From Deltaproteobacteria bacterium (GTDB lineage Bacteria > Desulfobacterota > Desulfobulbia > Desulfobulbales > VMSU01), in the NCBI GenBank assembly GCA_021789795.1, contig JAJYJA010000009.1, positions 1 to 27,614 on the forward strand: DNA of 27,614 nt. Direction: 5' to 3'. Every line of letters begins with the position of its first letter. The first letter of the stretch is position 1. Positions 22,003-27,614 of this stretch are shown here, in pieces. A model generated the notes under the pieces. It was given only the letters and a program-made list of their open reading frames with translations. It searched no databases and was not told the DNA's origin. Both the position numbers and the translations under genes were made by a program.

Positions 22003-23739
22003 CTAGGGGCGGCCAGTGGCGGGCAAGCCCTCGCCCCCGGCGGCGGGTGCAAGGCCCGTGCTGGCTTCGCCAGCGGCGCCCAGGAAACGGCCGGCGGCGA
22101 AGAGACCCTCCTGCACCGTGCCGTCGGCGGCGGTAAAGATTCCGTGACCGTCCGGCAAGCCCTCCCGCCATTCACCGGCGTAAACCGCTCCCCCGGCCAA
22201 GGCCATGGTGCCCATGCCGTTCATGGTGCCGTGCGCGAACTGGCCCTGGTAGTGACTGCCGTCCGCCAGGGTCAGTTCGCCCGGCCCGCTCTTTTCGCCG
22301 TCCCGCCAGTTGCCGCTGTAGGTCTGGCCGTCGGCGGTGGTCAGGATACCCAAGCCGTTGATGTTGCCCCGCTCCCAGCCCCCCTCATAGCGGTCGCCGT
22401 TGGCGTAAGCCATGACCCCATGGCCCTGGAACTGGTTGTTCACGAACTCGCCATCGAACCGGCTGCCGTCGGGATAGCTCACCGTGCCCGGCCCATTCAA
22501 CCGTCCCTTCTCCCAGAGCCCGGAATACATCTCGCCCCGGCGGTTGAACATCGCCCCCTGGCCGGTGAACTCGCCGCGCACGAACTGGCCGGCGTATTTG
22601 CGACCGTCGGCGGTGCTCAGGCCGCCCTCGCCGTCAAAGAGCCCGTCCCGGAACTGACCGATGTACTGGGCGCCATCGGGATAGACGAGGGTGCCGGCGC
22701 CGTTTTGCCGTCCGTCCCGCCACTGGCCGCCATAGACCTCGCCGCCGTGGCCGGTGAAGGTCCCCTGACCGCTGAAGGCGTCGTCCACGAAATCGCCCTG
22801 ATACCGGTCGCCGTTGGGAAAGGCCGCCACCCCCGGCCCGTTGAGCCGCCCGTTGCGAAAACGCCCCCGGTAGACCCGGCCGTCGGCGCAGGCCTTGACC
22901 CCCTCGCCGTTGGCCATGCCCGAGACAAAGACCCCGGACAGACGGTCGCCGCCCGCACTGACCAGCTCCCCCTGACCGTTGGGCAGCCCGTTCTGGAACT
23001 GGCCGCGATAGCGGCTGCCATCGCTGAAGGTATAGTCCCCGTCGCCGTTGAAGAGATCGTTGGCGAACCGCCCCCGGTAGCTCTCGCCGCCCGCGCCCCG
23101 CCAAACCCCCTGACCGCTCTTCTTGCCGGCCGCAAACCCGCCCTGGTAATGTTCGCCGCTGGCGAGGCGCAGCTCGCCTGGGCCGTCGGCCAGGCCGTTA
23201 TGGAAACTGGCCGTCAGCTGGCCGCCGTCGGCGTAGTTCCACTCCCCCTGACCCTCAATTTTCCCCCTGACAAATTGACCGGAAAAGGTGCCTTTGGCCT
23301 GACGCCACACCCCGGCGCCCTCGAACAGCCCGGCCTTGAATCCCCCCCGGTACACCTGGCCGTTAGGGTAGGAAAGCGTCCCCTGGCCAGCCATCAGGTC
23401 GTTCGCGAACTGACCCTGGTAGCGGGAGCCGTCGGTGAAGGTCATGGCGCCCAGCCCCTGTTTCCGGCCCTGGACGAACTGGCCGACATACCTCCGGCCG
23501 TCGGGATAGGTGAGGGTCCCCTCCCCCTCCGGCAGCCCGCCCCGGAAGGAGCCGGAGTAGATCGAGCCATCGGCCAGCCGCCGGGCGCCGCTCGTCGTCT
23601 GGCCGGGAGGCTGCCCGCAGGCGGCAAGGGTCAGCAGGCAGAATAATTTTAGTAAAAATAGGGGTGAAAACTTGCGGGGCGTGCGGGAGACCACCCCCTG
23701 AGCCCAGGGCTGCCTCCGCGTCTGACTCAATTCCGGCAT
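22003..23739 (-). CDS. Lipoprotein made of about 22 MORN repeats
   Basis: A 578-residue protein of unknown role. A basic n-region and hydrophobic stretch (about 26-40) end in LTLAAC, a good lipobox with Cys41, predicting an envelope lipoprotein. From residue 57 to 561 it is tandem 23-residue units of the pattern DGxxYxGxFxxGxxxGxG. I count 22, the fifth one residue short and the last degenerate. A Gly/Ala-rich tail of 17 residues closes it. MORN repeats form an elongated beta sheet and mediate protein or lipid contacts; this array is long for a bacterial protein. An in-frame GTG at 23694 is an alternative start that also keeps the signal. It begins 16 nt after the REC-GGDEF stop and is the last gene of a four-gene minus-strand run. 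Confidence 0.88.
   Translation of the reverse strand: MPELSQTRRQPWAQGVVSRTPRKFSPLFLLKLFCLLTLAACGQPPGQTTSGARRLADGSIYSGSFRGGLPEGEGTLTYPDGRRYVGQFVQGRKQGLGAMTFTDGSRYQGQFANDLMAGQGTLSYPNGQVYRGGFKAGLFEGAGVWRQAKGTFSGQFVRGKIEGQGEWNYADGGQLTASFHNGLADGPGELRLASGEHYQGGFAAGKKSGQGVWRGAGGESYRGRFANDLFNGDGDYTFSDGSRYRGQFQNGLPNGQGELVSAGGDRLSGVFVSGMANGEGVKACADGRVYRGRFRNGRLNGPGVAAFPNGDRYQGDFVDDAFSGQGTFTGHGGEVYGGQWRDGRQNGAGTLVYPDGAQYIGQFRDGLFDGEGGLSTADGRKYAGQFVRGEFTGQGAMFNRRGEMYSGLWEKGRLNGPGTVSYPDGSRFDGEFVNNQFQGHGVMAYANGDRYEGGWERGNINGLGILTTADGQTYSGNWRDGEKSGPGELTLADGSHYQGQFAHGTMNGMGTMALAGGAVYAGEWREGLPDGHGIFTAADGTVQEGLFAAGRFLGAAGEASTGLAPAAGGEGLPATGRP
22057..23571 (-). repeat. Tandem 69-bp MORN-coding repeats (about 22 units)
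   Basis: The 23-codon MORN units are visible in the DNA as a periodicity of about 69 bp. The conserved DG-x-x-Y-x-G-x-F and G-x-G codons recur while the variable codons have diverged. No two neighbouring units are near-identical, so recent slippage is not evident. The repeats also create a 500-codon antisense open frame, which I regard as an artefact. Confidence 0.8.
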
Positions 23740-23755
23740 GGGGGGTTCCGGCGCC

Positions 23756-24724
23756 TCACCCCCGGGCCAGCGGCGGGGAATCGTCCGGGGATTCCGGGGC
23801 CAGGGCGGGGGCGTTACAAACCACGCGGCCCCGGCCGGCGTGTTTCGCCTCGTAGAGGGCCAGATCGACCTGCTTGACGAAACGGCTGATATTCTCCTGC
23901 CAGGAAAGGCCGGGCAGACGGATGAACTCGCCCAGCCCGCAGCTTAGGCTGGTATCGCCGAACTGGTACTCCATGAAGGTGGAGAGGATGCGCTCGTTGA
24001 TCTTGATCGCCTGTTCCATGGTGGTCTGGGTGATGAGCACCGCGAACTCGTCGCCGCCGTAGCGGAAGGCCCAGTCCACCCCCCGGCGGGCGTAATTGCG
24101 CAGGATATGGCCCAGGGCGCTGAGCAGGTTATCCCCGGCCTGATGGCCAAAGGTGTCGTTGTAGCCCTTAAACCGGTCCACGTCGATGAAGGAGAGGAAG
24201 ATCTTGTAATCCTGCCGGACGGCGCGGTGCACCTCATCCATGATCTTGGTGTCGAAGTAGCGCCGGTTGTAGAGGTTGGTCAGACTGTCGCAGGTGGAAC
24301 GCTTCTCCAGTTCCCGCACCAGGGCCTGCTCCCGGATCACCCGGCACAGCCTGGCCAGAAGCTCCGAGCCGTCGAAGGGCTTGGTCATGTAGTCGATGGC
24401 CCCGGCGTTGATCACGTCGATGTAGCTGTACTCCTCGCTCAGGCCGGTGACCACGATCACCCCGATCTCGGGGTAGTGAGACTTGACATACTTGAGCAGC
24501 TCCATGCCGTCCATGACCGGCATGTTGATGTCGGTGAGCACGATGGCAAACCGGTCGCTCTGGAGGCGGGCGATCGCCTGCTGGCCATTTTCGGCGGTGG
24601 CCAGGGGAAAACCATAGGAGGCGATGATGCTCTTCATCACCTCCAGGACGATGGGGTCGTCGTCCACGATCAGGATCTTGACCTCCGAATTCTTGGGCAG
24701 CGTGCACTCCCGGCAATCGTTCAT
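23756..24724 (-). CDS. Response regulator with diguanylate cyclase output (REC-GGDEF)
   Basis: Predicted to make c-di-GMP when phosphorylated. In 322 residues, the REC domain (about 15-130) has the acidic pocket D21-D23, phospho-acceptor D65 in LTDINMP, T93 and K115 (TKPF). The GGDEF domain (about 145-305) has metal ligands near D181 (FIDVDRFK), NDTFGHQAGD and an intact active-site GGDEF at 223-227. An RxxD inhibitory site (R214-D217) stands exactly five residues before it, as in PleD, so product feedback is likely. The N-terminus has a CRECT pair of cysteines before REC, which is unusual. The ATG overlaps the stop of the TrmL-like gene (ATGA). No cognate histidine kinase is in the window. 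Confidence 0.95.
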   Translation of the reverse strand: MNDCRECTLPKNSEVKILIVDDDPIVLEVMKSIIASYGFPLATAENGQQAIARLQSDRFAIVLTDINMPVMDGMELLKYVKSHYPEIGVIVVTGLSEEYSYIDVINAGAIDYMTKPFDGSELLARLCRVIREQALVRELEKRSTCDSLTNLYNRRYFDTKIMDEVHRAVRQDYKIFLSFIDVDRFKGYNDTFGHQAGDNLLSALGHILRNYARRGVDWAFRYGGDEFAVLITQTTMEQAIKINERILSTFMEYQFGDTSLSCGLGEFIRLPGLSWQENISRFVKQVDLALYEAKHAGRGRVVCNAPALAPESPDDSPPLARG

Positions 24725-25212
24725 CGCCCTACCTCCCGGCTCTCCTCCGCCTGTTGCCGCAGGGCCTCGTAGAGGACAATACCGGCGGTCATGGCGAGGT
24801 TCAGACTGCGGATATTACGGTTGGCCATGGGAACAGTATAGCAGTTATCCCGGTGCCCGTTCAAAAAATCTTCGGGCAGGCCCTTGGTCTCCTTGCCAAA
24901 GAGCAAAAAGTCGCCGGGCCGGAAACGGGCCTGGGTGTAAGGGCGGGAGGCCTTGGTGGTCAACAGGAACAGACGTTCGCGGGACTTGGCGGCCAGGAAA
25001 TCGGCCAGACTGGACCAGTGGACGATGCTCACCTGCCGCCAGTAGTCGAGTCCGGCCCGCTTGAGGTAGCGGTCGGCGAGGCTGAAGCCCAGCGGATGCA
25101 CCAGGTGCAGGGTGGTGTTGGTGGCGCCGCAGAGGCGGGCGATACTGCCGGTGTTGGGGGGGATTTCCGGCTCCACCAGCACGATGTTAAACGAGGAATC
25201 GTCTGGCAGCAT
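24721..25212 (-). CDS. trmL: TrmL-like tRNA 2'-O-methyltransferase (SPOUT/SpoU family)
   Basis: Likely methylates the wobble ribose (position 34) of tRNA-Leu, as E. coli TrmL (YibK) does. From the chosen ATG the protein has 163 residues (E. coli 157). It shows the three SPOUT motifs: VEPEIPPNTGSIARLC, LLFGKETKGLP and VPMANRNIRSLNLAM, with the knotted C-terminal helix TAGIVLYEALRQQ. The frame is open to a GTG at 25269, adding 19 residues with no family counterpart. Neither start has a strong Shine-Dalgarno, though GAGG stands upstream of the GTG, so the longer form remains possible. It follows the M23 peptidase gene and overlaps the REC-GGDEF gene by 4 nt. Confidence 0.9.
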   Translation of the reverse strand: MLPDDSSFNIVLVEPEIPPNTGSIARLCGATNTTLHLVHPLGFSLADRYLKRAGLDYWRQVSIVHWSSLADFLAAKSRERLFLLTTKASRPYTQARFRPGDFLLFGKETKGLPEDFLNGHRDNCYTVPMANRNIRSLNLAMTAGIVLYEALRQQAEESREVGR

Positions 25213-25293
25213 TAGCGGGGACAAGGGCGAGAAGACCACGATCCGGGGCGCCCCGCAGAAGACGGGCACCGGCCGGGCCTCGGATTGCCGGCC

Positions 25294-26688
25294 CTACAGG
25301 GTCGTGATTGAATGTTCCTTGGTGAGGGTGAGGTTGCTGACCTTGAGCACCTGGGTCTCGGGGGTGAAGTCCCTCATGTCCGCCAAGGTGGCGAGGCCAC
25401 GCACCTCTTGCCGGAAGCGGGCCAGGTCACGTCCGGCCAGGACGTCCTGGGTCTTGAAGGTGGTGGCAAAGGGATCTAGAAACACGGTGTGATGCTGCAC
25501 CCGGTAGTCGAGATGCGGCCCGGTCGCCTCCCCGGATTCACCCACGTAGCCTATGACCTCCTTCTTGGTGACCAGACTGCCCGGATGCAGCCCGGGCCGG
25601 AAGCGGGAGAGATGGGCGTAGTAGGTCTTGTAGTCGCCGCTGTGGGCGATGATTACCTGGTTGCCAAAGCCCTTGTTGGGGCCGATCTCCACCACCCGGC
25701 CATCGGCGGCGGCCATGATCGGGGTGCCGATGGGGGCCGCCAGGTCCACCCCCAGGTGGGGCCTGATCTGGCCGGTGATCGGGTGGCGACGGTGATAGGA
25801 GAACTTGGAGGTCAGCCGGCCGATCGGCACCGGCGAGCGCAGGAACGAGGTGCCCACCCCCTCGCCGTTCTGGTCGTAATAGACGTCCTTGCCGCTGGCG
25901 GTGTGGAACAGATAGCCCTCCAGCACCTGGCCGTTTACCCGGCGATACTGGGCGGCCGCGATCTTGCCGTAGCCCACCAGCACCCCGTTTTTGTAGTACT
26001 TGTCCACCACCAGGCTGAAGCGATCGCCAGGCTGAATCTCGGTGTTGAAGTCGATCTTGGAGGCAAAGACATCGGCAAAGGCGTAAACCAGCCGCATATC
26101 CTCGTCCTTGTCGGCAAAGGCGGCGAACAGAGAGCTCTTGATCTCGCCCGAGACCTTCACCTCCTTCCGCTCCAGTTCGATGGGCACCCGGCTCGCCTGG
26201 TAGCCGTCCTCGGAGTTCTTGACCTTTAAGACGGTGAGCGGCCCGGACTGGTAGCTGAAATCCTTCAGCTCGCCGTTTCTGTCGAGCTGAAGGGTGTAGG
26301 TGTCCTGGGGCTTTATCCGCTTGAAGTCAAGCTGGCTCTTCAAGGCGGCGATGATCGCCAGCCGCATCTCGGCGGAGATACTCTGCCGCCGCAGGGAGAC
26401 GTCGATCGACTCGCCCCGCCGGATGGTGCCGGAGATGAGGGGAGCCGAGGCCTCGCCGCCCTGGGGGTCGCCGGACTTGGCGTACTGCTCAACCGGGATA
26501 AAATCACGGCCCGCCTGGGGTTGCTCCGGTGAGGATTGATGCAGCAGGATGTCGGTGCGGTCGAGCAGGGCCTGCAACAGCGGCCGCCGCTCCTGACCCA
26601 CCCGATAGAGATGCCCGACCAGGGCGCTGACGAGAAAGATGCCGGTGACGACAAAGATACTGAACCGAAGGTGCTTGAATAACCGCAT
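25294..26688 (-). CDS. Membrane-anchored M23-family peptidase
   Basis: Predicted cell-wall endopeptidase or activator of 464 residues. An N-terminal signal anchor (LRFSIFVVTGIFLVSALV, about 7-24) is followed by a periplasmic region like those of Csd3/MepM-type proteins (about 80-290), then the LytM/M23 domain (about 295-405). The first zinc motif is HLGVD (H311, D315). The second motif reads HLDY (H392, D394), where classical LytM enzymes have HxH, so a usual zinc ligand is replaced by Asp. I recall HLD-type variants among deltaproteobacterial members but cannot verify how common they are. The start at 26688 has GGAG 6 nt upstream and the anchor directly after it. An upstream ATG (26877) would add 63 low-quality residues and is rejected. 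It is the first gene of the minus-strand run. Confidence 0.9.
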   Translation of the reverse strand: MRLFKHLRFSIFVVTGIFLVSALVGHLYRVGQERRPLLQALLDRTDILLHQSSPEQPQAGRDFIPVEQYAKSGDPQGGEASAPLISGTIRRGESIDVSLRRQSISAEMRLAIIAALKSQLDFKRIKPQDTYTLQLDRNGELKDFSYQSGPLTVLKVKNSEDGYQASRVPIELERKEVKVSGEIKSSLFAAFADKDEDMRLVYAFADVFASKIDFNTEIQPGDRFSLVVDKYYKNGVLVGYGKIAAAQYRRVNGQVLEGYLFHTASGKDVYYDQNGEGVGTSFLRSPVPIGRLTSKFSYHRRHPITGQIRPHLGVDLAAPIGTPIMAAADGRVVEIGPNKGFGNQVIIAHSGDYKTYYAHLSRFRPGLHPGSLVTKKEVIGYVGESGEATGPHLDYRVQHHTVFLDPFATTFKTQDVLAGRDLARFRQEVRGLATLADMRDFTPETQVLKVSNLTLTKEHSITTL

Positions 26689-27063
26689 GCTGTCTCCACG
26701 CCTGTCTGCCTGCCGCCAAGGGCCAGGTTTCAGGTGGCTGGGTCGTAAAGACCTTTTGCCCGAGGATGTCCGGGCGTAGAAGTTGGCCGCCCCCCGCATG
26801 TCGGGTTTCCCAGGCGAGAGTAACACGGCCAGTTGTCGAACCGCCCCCGGCCAGGCCAGAGACGATTCCTTCCTCACTAACAGAATCCGCCGGGGAATAC
26901 AAGCGGGTTTTTTCCATCCGGGCCGAGGCCGTCAAGACAAGTTTGACTTTATCCCGTCAATCCTATAGACTTTTTGACACCACCCGCGAACAGAACGGCG
27001 GTTCCCCCAGGCCGCTCGCCTAGGCCCTACCCAAACAAAACAACCCCCTCCCGACCGGCGGCA
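26689..27063. other. Divergent intergenic region
   Basis: This 375-bp region lies between the M23 gene (-) and the small membrane-protein gene (+). The right half is AT-richer and holds a plus-strand promoter candidate (26943-26971). TTGAC or its complement recurs at about 26931, 26943, 26956 and 26974. ORFs at 26766-27023 and 26783-26968 show no recognisable protein. I could not identify a convincing promoter for the minus-strand operon, nor any RNA gene. Confidence 0.55.
26943..26971 (+). promoter_or_regulatory. Possible promoter for the 67-aa membrane protein gene
   Basis: TTGACT (26943-26948), a 17-bp spacer and TAGACT (26966-26971). An alternative -10, TATAGA, overlaps at 26964-26969 but has only a 15-bp spacer. 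Transcription would start about 85 nt before the ATG at 27064. Confidence 0.45.
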
Positions 27064-27267
27064 ATGAACGTCACCCTCCTCTTCATCGGCCTGATCTTCG
27101 GTTCCCTGGGCATGGGCTATATCGCCTACGGCCGCAAGCAGGGCCACCTGCCGGCCCTCCTGGCCGGGGTCGGGCTCTGCGCCTTTCCCTACTTCGTCAA
27201 CAGCGTCTGGATATCGATCGTCATCGGCCTAGTCCTGACCCTCCTCCCCTTCGTGCTCAGGTCCTGA
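27064..27267 (+). CDS. Small hypothetical membrane protein (67 aa)
   Basis: Function unknown. The 67 residues form two or three hydrophobic segments: about 3-22 (LLFIGLIFGSLGMGYIAYG), 30-46 (LPALLAGVGLCAFPYFV) and 49-65 (ISIVIGLVLTLLPFVL), separated by a short basic loop (RKQG). It resembles small conserved membrane proteins that I remember from proteobacteria, but I cannot name a family. The frame is open upstream to 26974. I choose the ATG at 27064 because the hydrophobic protein starts there and the 30 upstream residues look like non-coding DNA. No strong Shine-Dalgarno is seen. A repeat element begins 14 nt after the stop codon. Confidence 0.75.
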   Translation: MNVTLLFIGLIFGSLGMGYIAYGRKQGHLPALLAGVGLCAFPYFVNSVWISIVIGLVLTLLPFVLRS

Positions 27268-27280
27268 CCCCACCTAATCC

Positions 27281-27433
27281 TGATGGCGTCGCAAAAAGAC
27301 CGATCTACTGCGGCGCGGGCCGGTTTGGCTCGTTCGGCATACCATCTGTATGGCCTCACTCGCCAAACACACCCCGCGCCTTGTATATCGGCCCTTTTGC
27401 TTAGCCATCGGCTACCTTTTTGCGAGATCATCA
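27281..27433. repeat. MITE-like palindromic repeat element, copy 2
   Basis: This 153-bp element has an 18-bp imperfect inverted end, TGATGGCGTCGCAAAAAG on the left, and CTTTTTGCGAGATCATCA on the right (15 of 18 paired). It is flanked on both sides by ATCC (27277-27280 and 27434-27437), as a target-site duplication would be. Almost the whole element is palindromic: GACCGATCTAC..GGCGCGGG pairs with CCCGCGCC..GTATATCGGCC, and a TTTGGC/GCCAAA core closes it. A second, inner copy of the right end (about 27391-27410) suggests a partial end duplication. No ORF lies inside. The ends are shared with the element at 16179-16312. Confidence 0.7.
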
Positions 27434-27553
27434 ATCCTCCCCTCCGCCCATAAAATAGCTTGACAATCTGCGAAATTAGGGGTGAAGGTTTACTAAACTA
27501 AGATATCGTGGCCCCGGACGTCGTTACCCCTACTCCCCAGGAGGAGCGCCAAC
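27434..27553. promoter_or_regulatory. Upstream region of the truncated gene at 27554
   Basis: A perfect TTGACA stands at 27460-27465 in AT-rich DNA, but no good -10 lies at 16-18 bp. TAAGAT at 27499-27504 is too far away to pair with it. A perfect 5-1-5 palindrome GTTTA-C-TAAAC (27488-27498) lies just downstream and could be an operator. AGGAGG at 27539-27544 is the ribosome-binding site of the next gene, 9 nt before its ATG. Confidence 0.4.
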
Positions 27554-27614
27554 ATGGACCAACCAGAAACCGCCCCGGCCAGCGCCCCCCAGTCCTCCTT
27601 TTCCCTGTTGGGCG
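27554..27614 (+). CDS. Start of an unidentified gene, cut by the window edge
   Basis: An ATG at 27554 with a strong AGGAGG 9 nt upstream opens a frame that continues to the end of the window. The 20 visible residues begin MDQPETAPASAPQSSF and are Pro/Ala/Ser-rich, like a flexible N-terminal tail. Nothing in them identifies the protein. Confidence 0.6.
   Translation, partial: MDQPETAPASAPQSSFSLLG

Noticed and set aside
22057..23571. A CRISPR-like or minisatellite array
   Set aside because: The 69-bp periodicity is explained by 23-codon MORN units in frame, with diverged units and no spacers.
22144..23646. A 500-codon open frame on the plus strand opposite the MORN gene
   Set aside because: It is the antisense of GC-rich tandem repeats, which keeps stop codons out. 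The translation is repetitive and has no recognisable domain, while the minus strand has a lipobox and clear MORN units.
26689..26877. A 63-residue extension of the M23 peptidase
   Set aside because: The added residues look like translated non-coding DNA. The downstream ATG has a good GGAG and is followed at once by the signal anchor.

Overview
The window is GC-rich, densely coded chromosomal DNA from a Gram-negative bacterium. It has an LPS Kdo transferase, an RND/TolC tripartite pump and lipoprotein signals. The [NiFe]-hydrogenase maturation genes, high GC and general protein style fit a deltaproteobacterium (Desulfobacterota, perhaps Desulfobulbales). That placement is inference from protein resemblance only. 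I see no prophage, transposase, CRISPR array, rRNA or tRNA.

Layout. 7-1776 (-): GTPase BipA/TypA with a good sigma70-like promoter. 2092-7838 (+): waaA, carA and carB; waaA and carA overlap by 4 nt. 7974-16181 (+): ftsH, folP, a short class I adenylate cyclase, hypA, hypB and hypF, all in one direction with small gaps. 16408-21991 (+): RND efflux trio (adaptor, inner-membrane pump, TolC-like channel), joined by GTGA/ATGA stop-start overlaps. 22003-26688 (-): M23 peptidase, TrmL-like tRNA methyltransferase, REC-GGDEF diguanylate cyclase and a lipoprotein made almost wholly of 22 MORN repeats, read in that order. 27064-27267 (+): a 67-aa membrane protein. 27554 to the edge (+): start of a truncated gene.

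Most of the window is housekeeping: translation, pyrimidine and folate synthesis, LPS core, proteolysis. Three things stand out. First, the compact minus-strand unit links a cell-wall peptidase, a c-di-GMP cyclase with an intact feedback site and a giant MORN lipoprotein. This is my best candidate for an undescribed envelope-signalling module. Second, the class I adenylate cyclase keeps its catalytic residues but lacks the long C-terminal regulatory part of the enterobacterial enzyme, and it sits between folP and hypA. Third, two elements with shared inverted ends (consensus TGATGRNNTCGCAAAAAG) lie at gene 3' ends; one supplies the stop codon of hypF, and the other is flanked by a 4-bp direct repeat as in a MITE.

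All calls come from reading the sequence and remembered family motifs; no database search was run.
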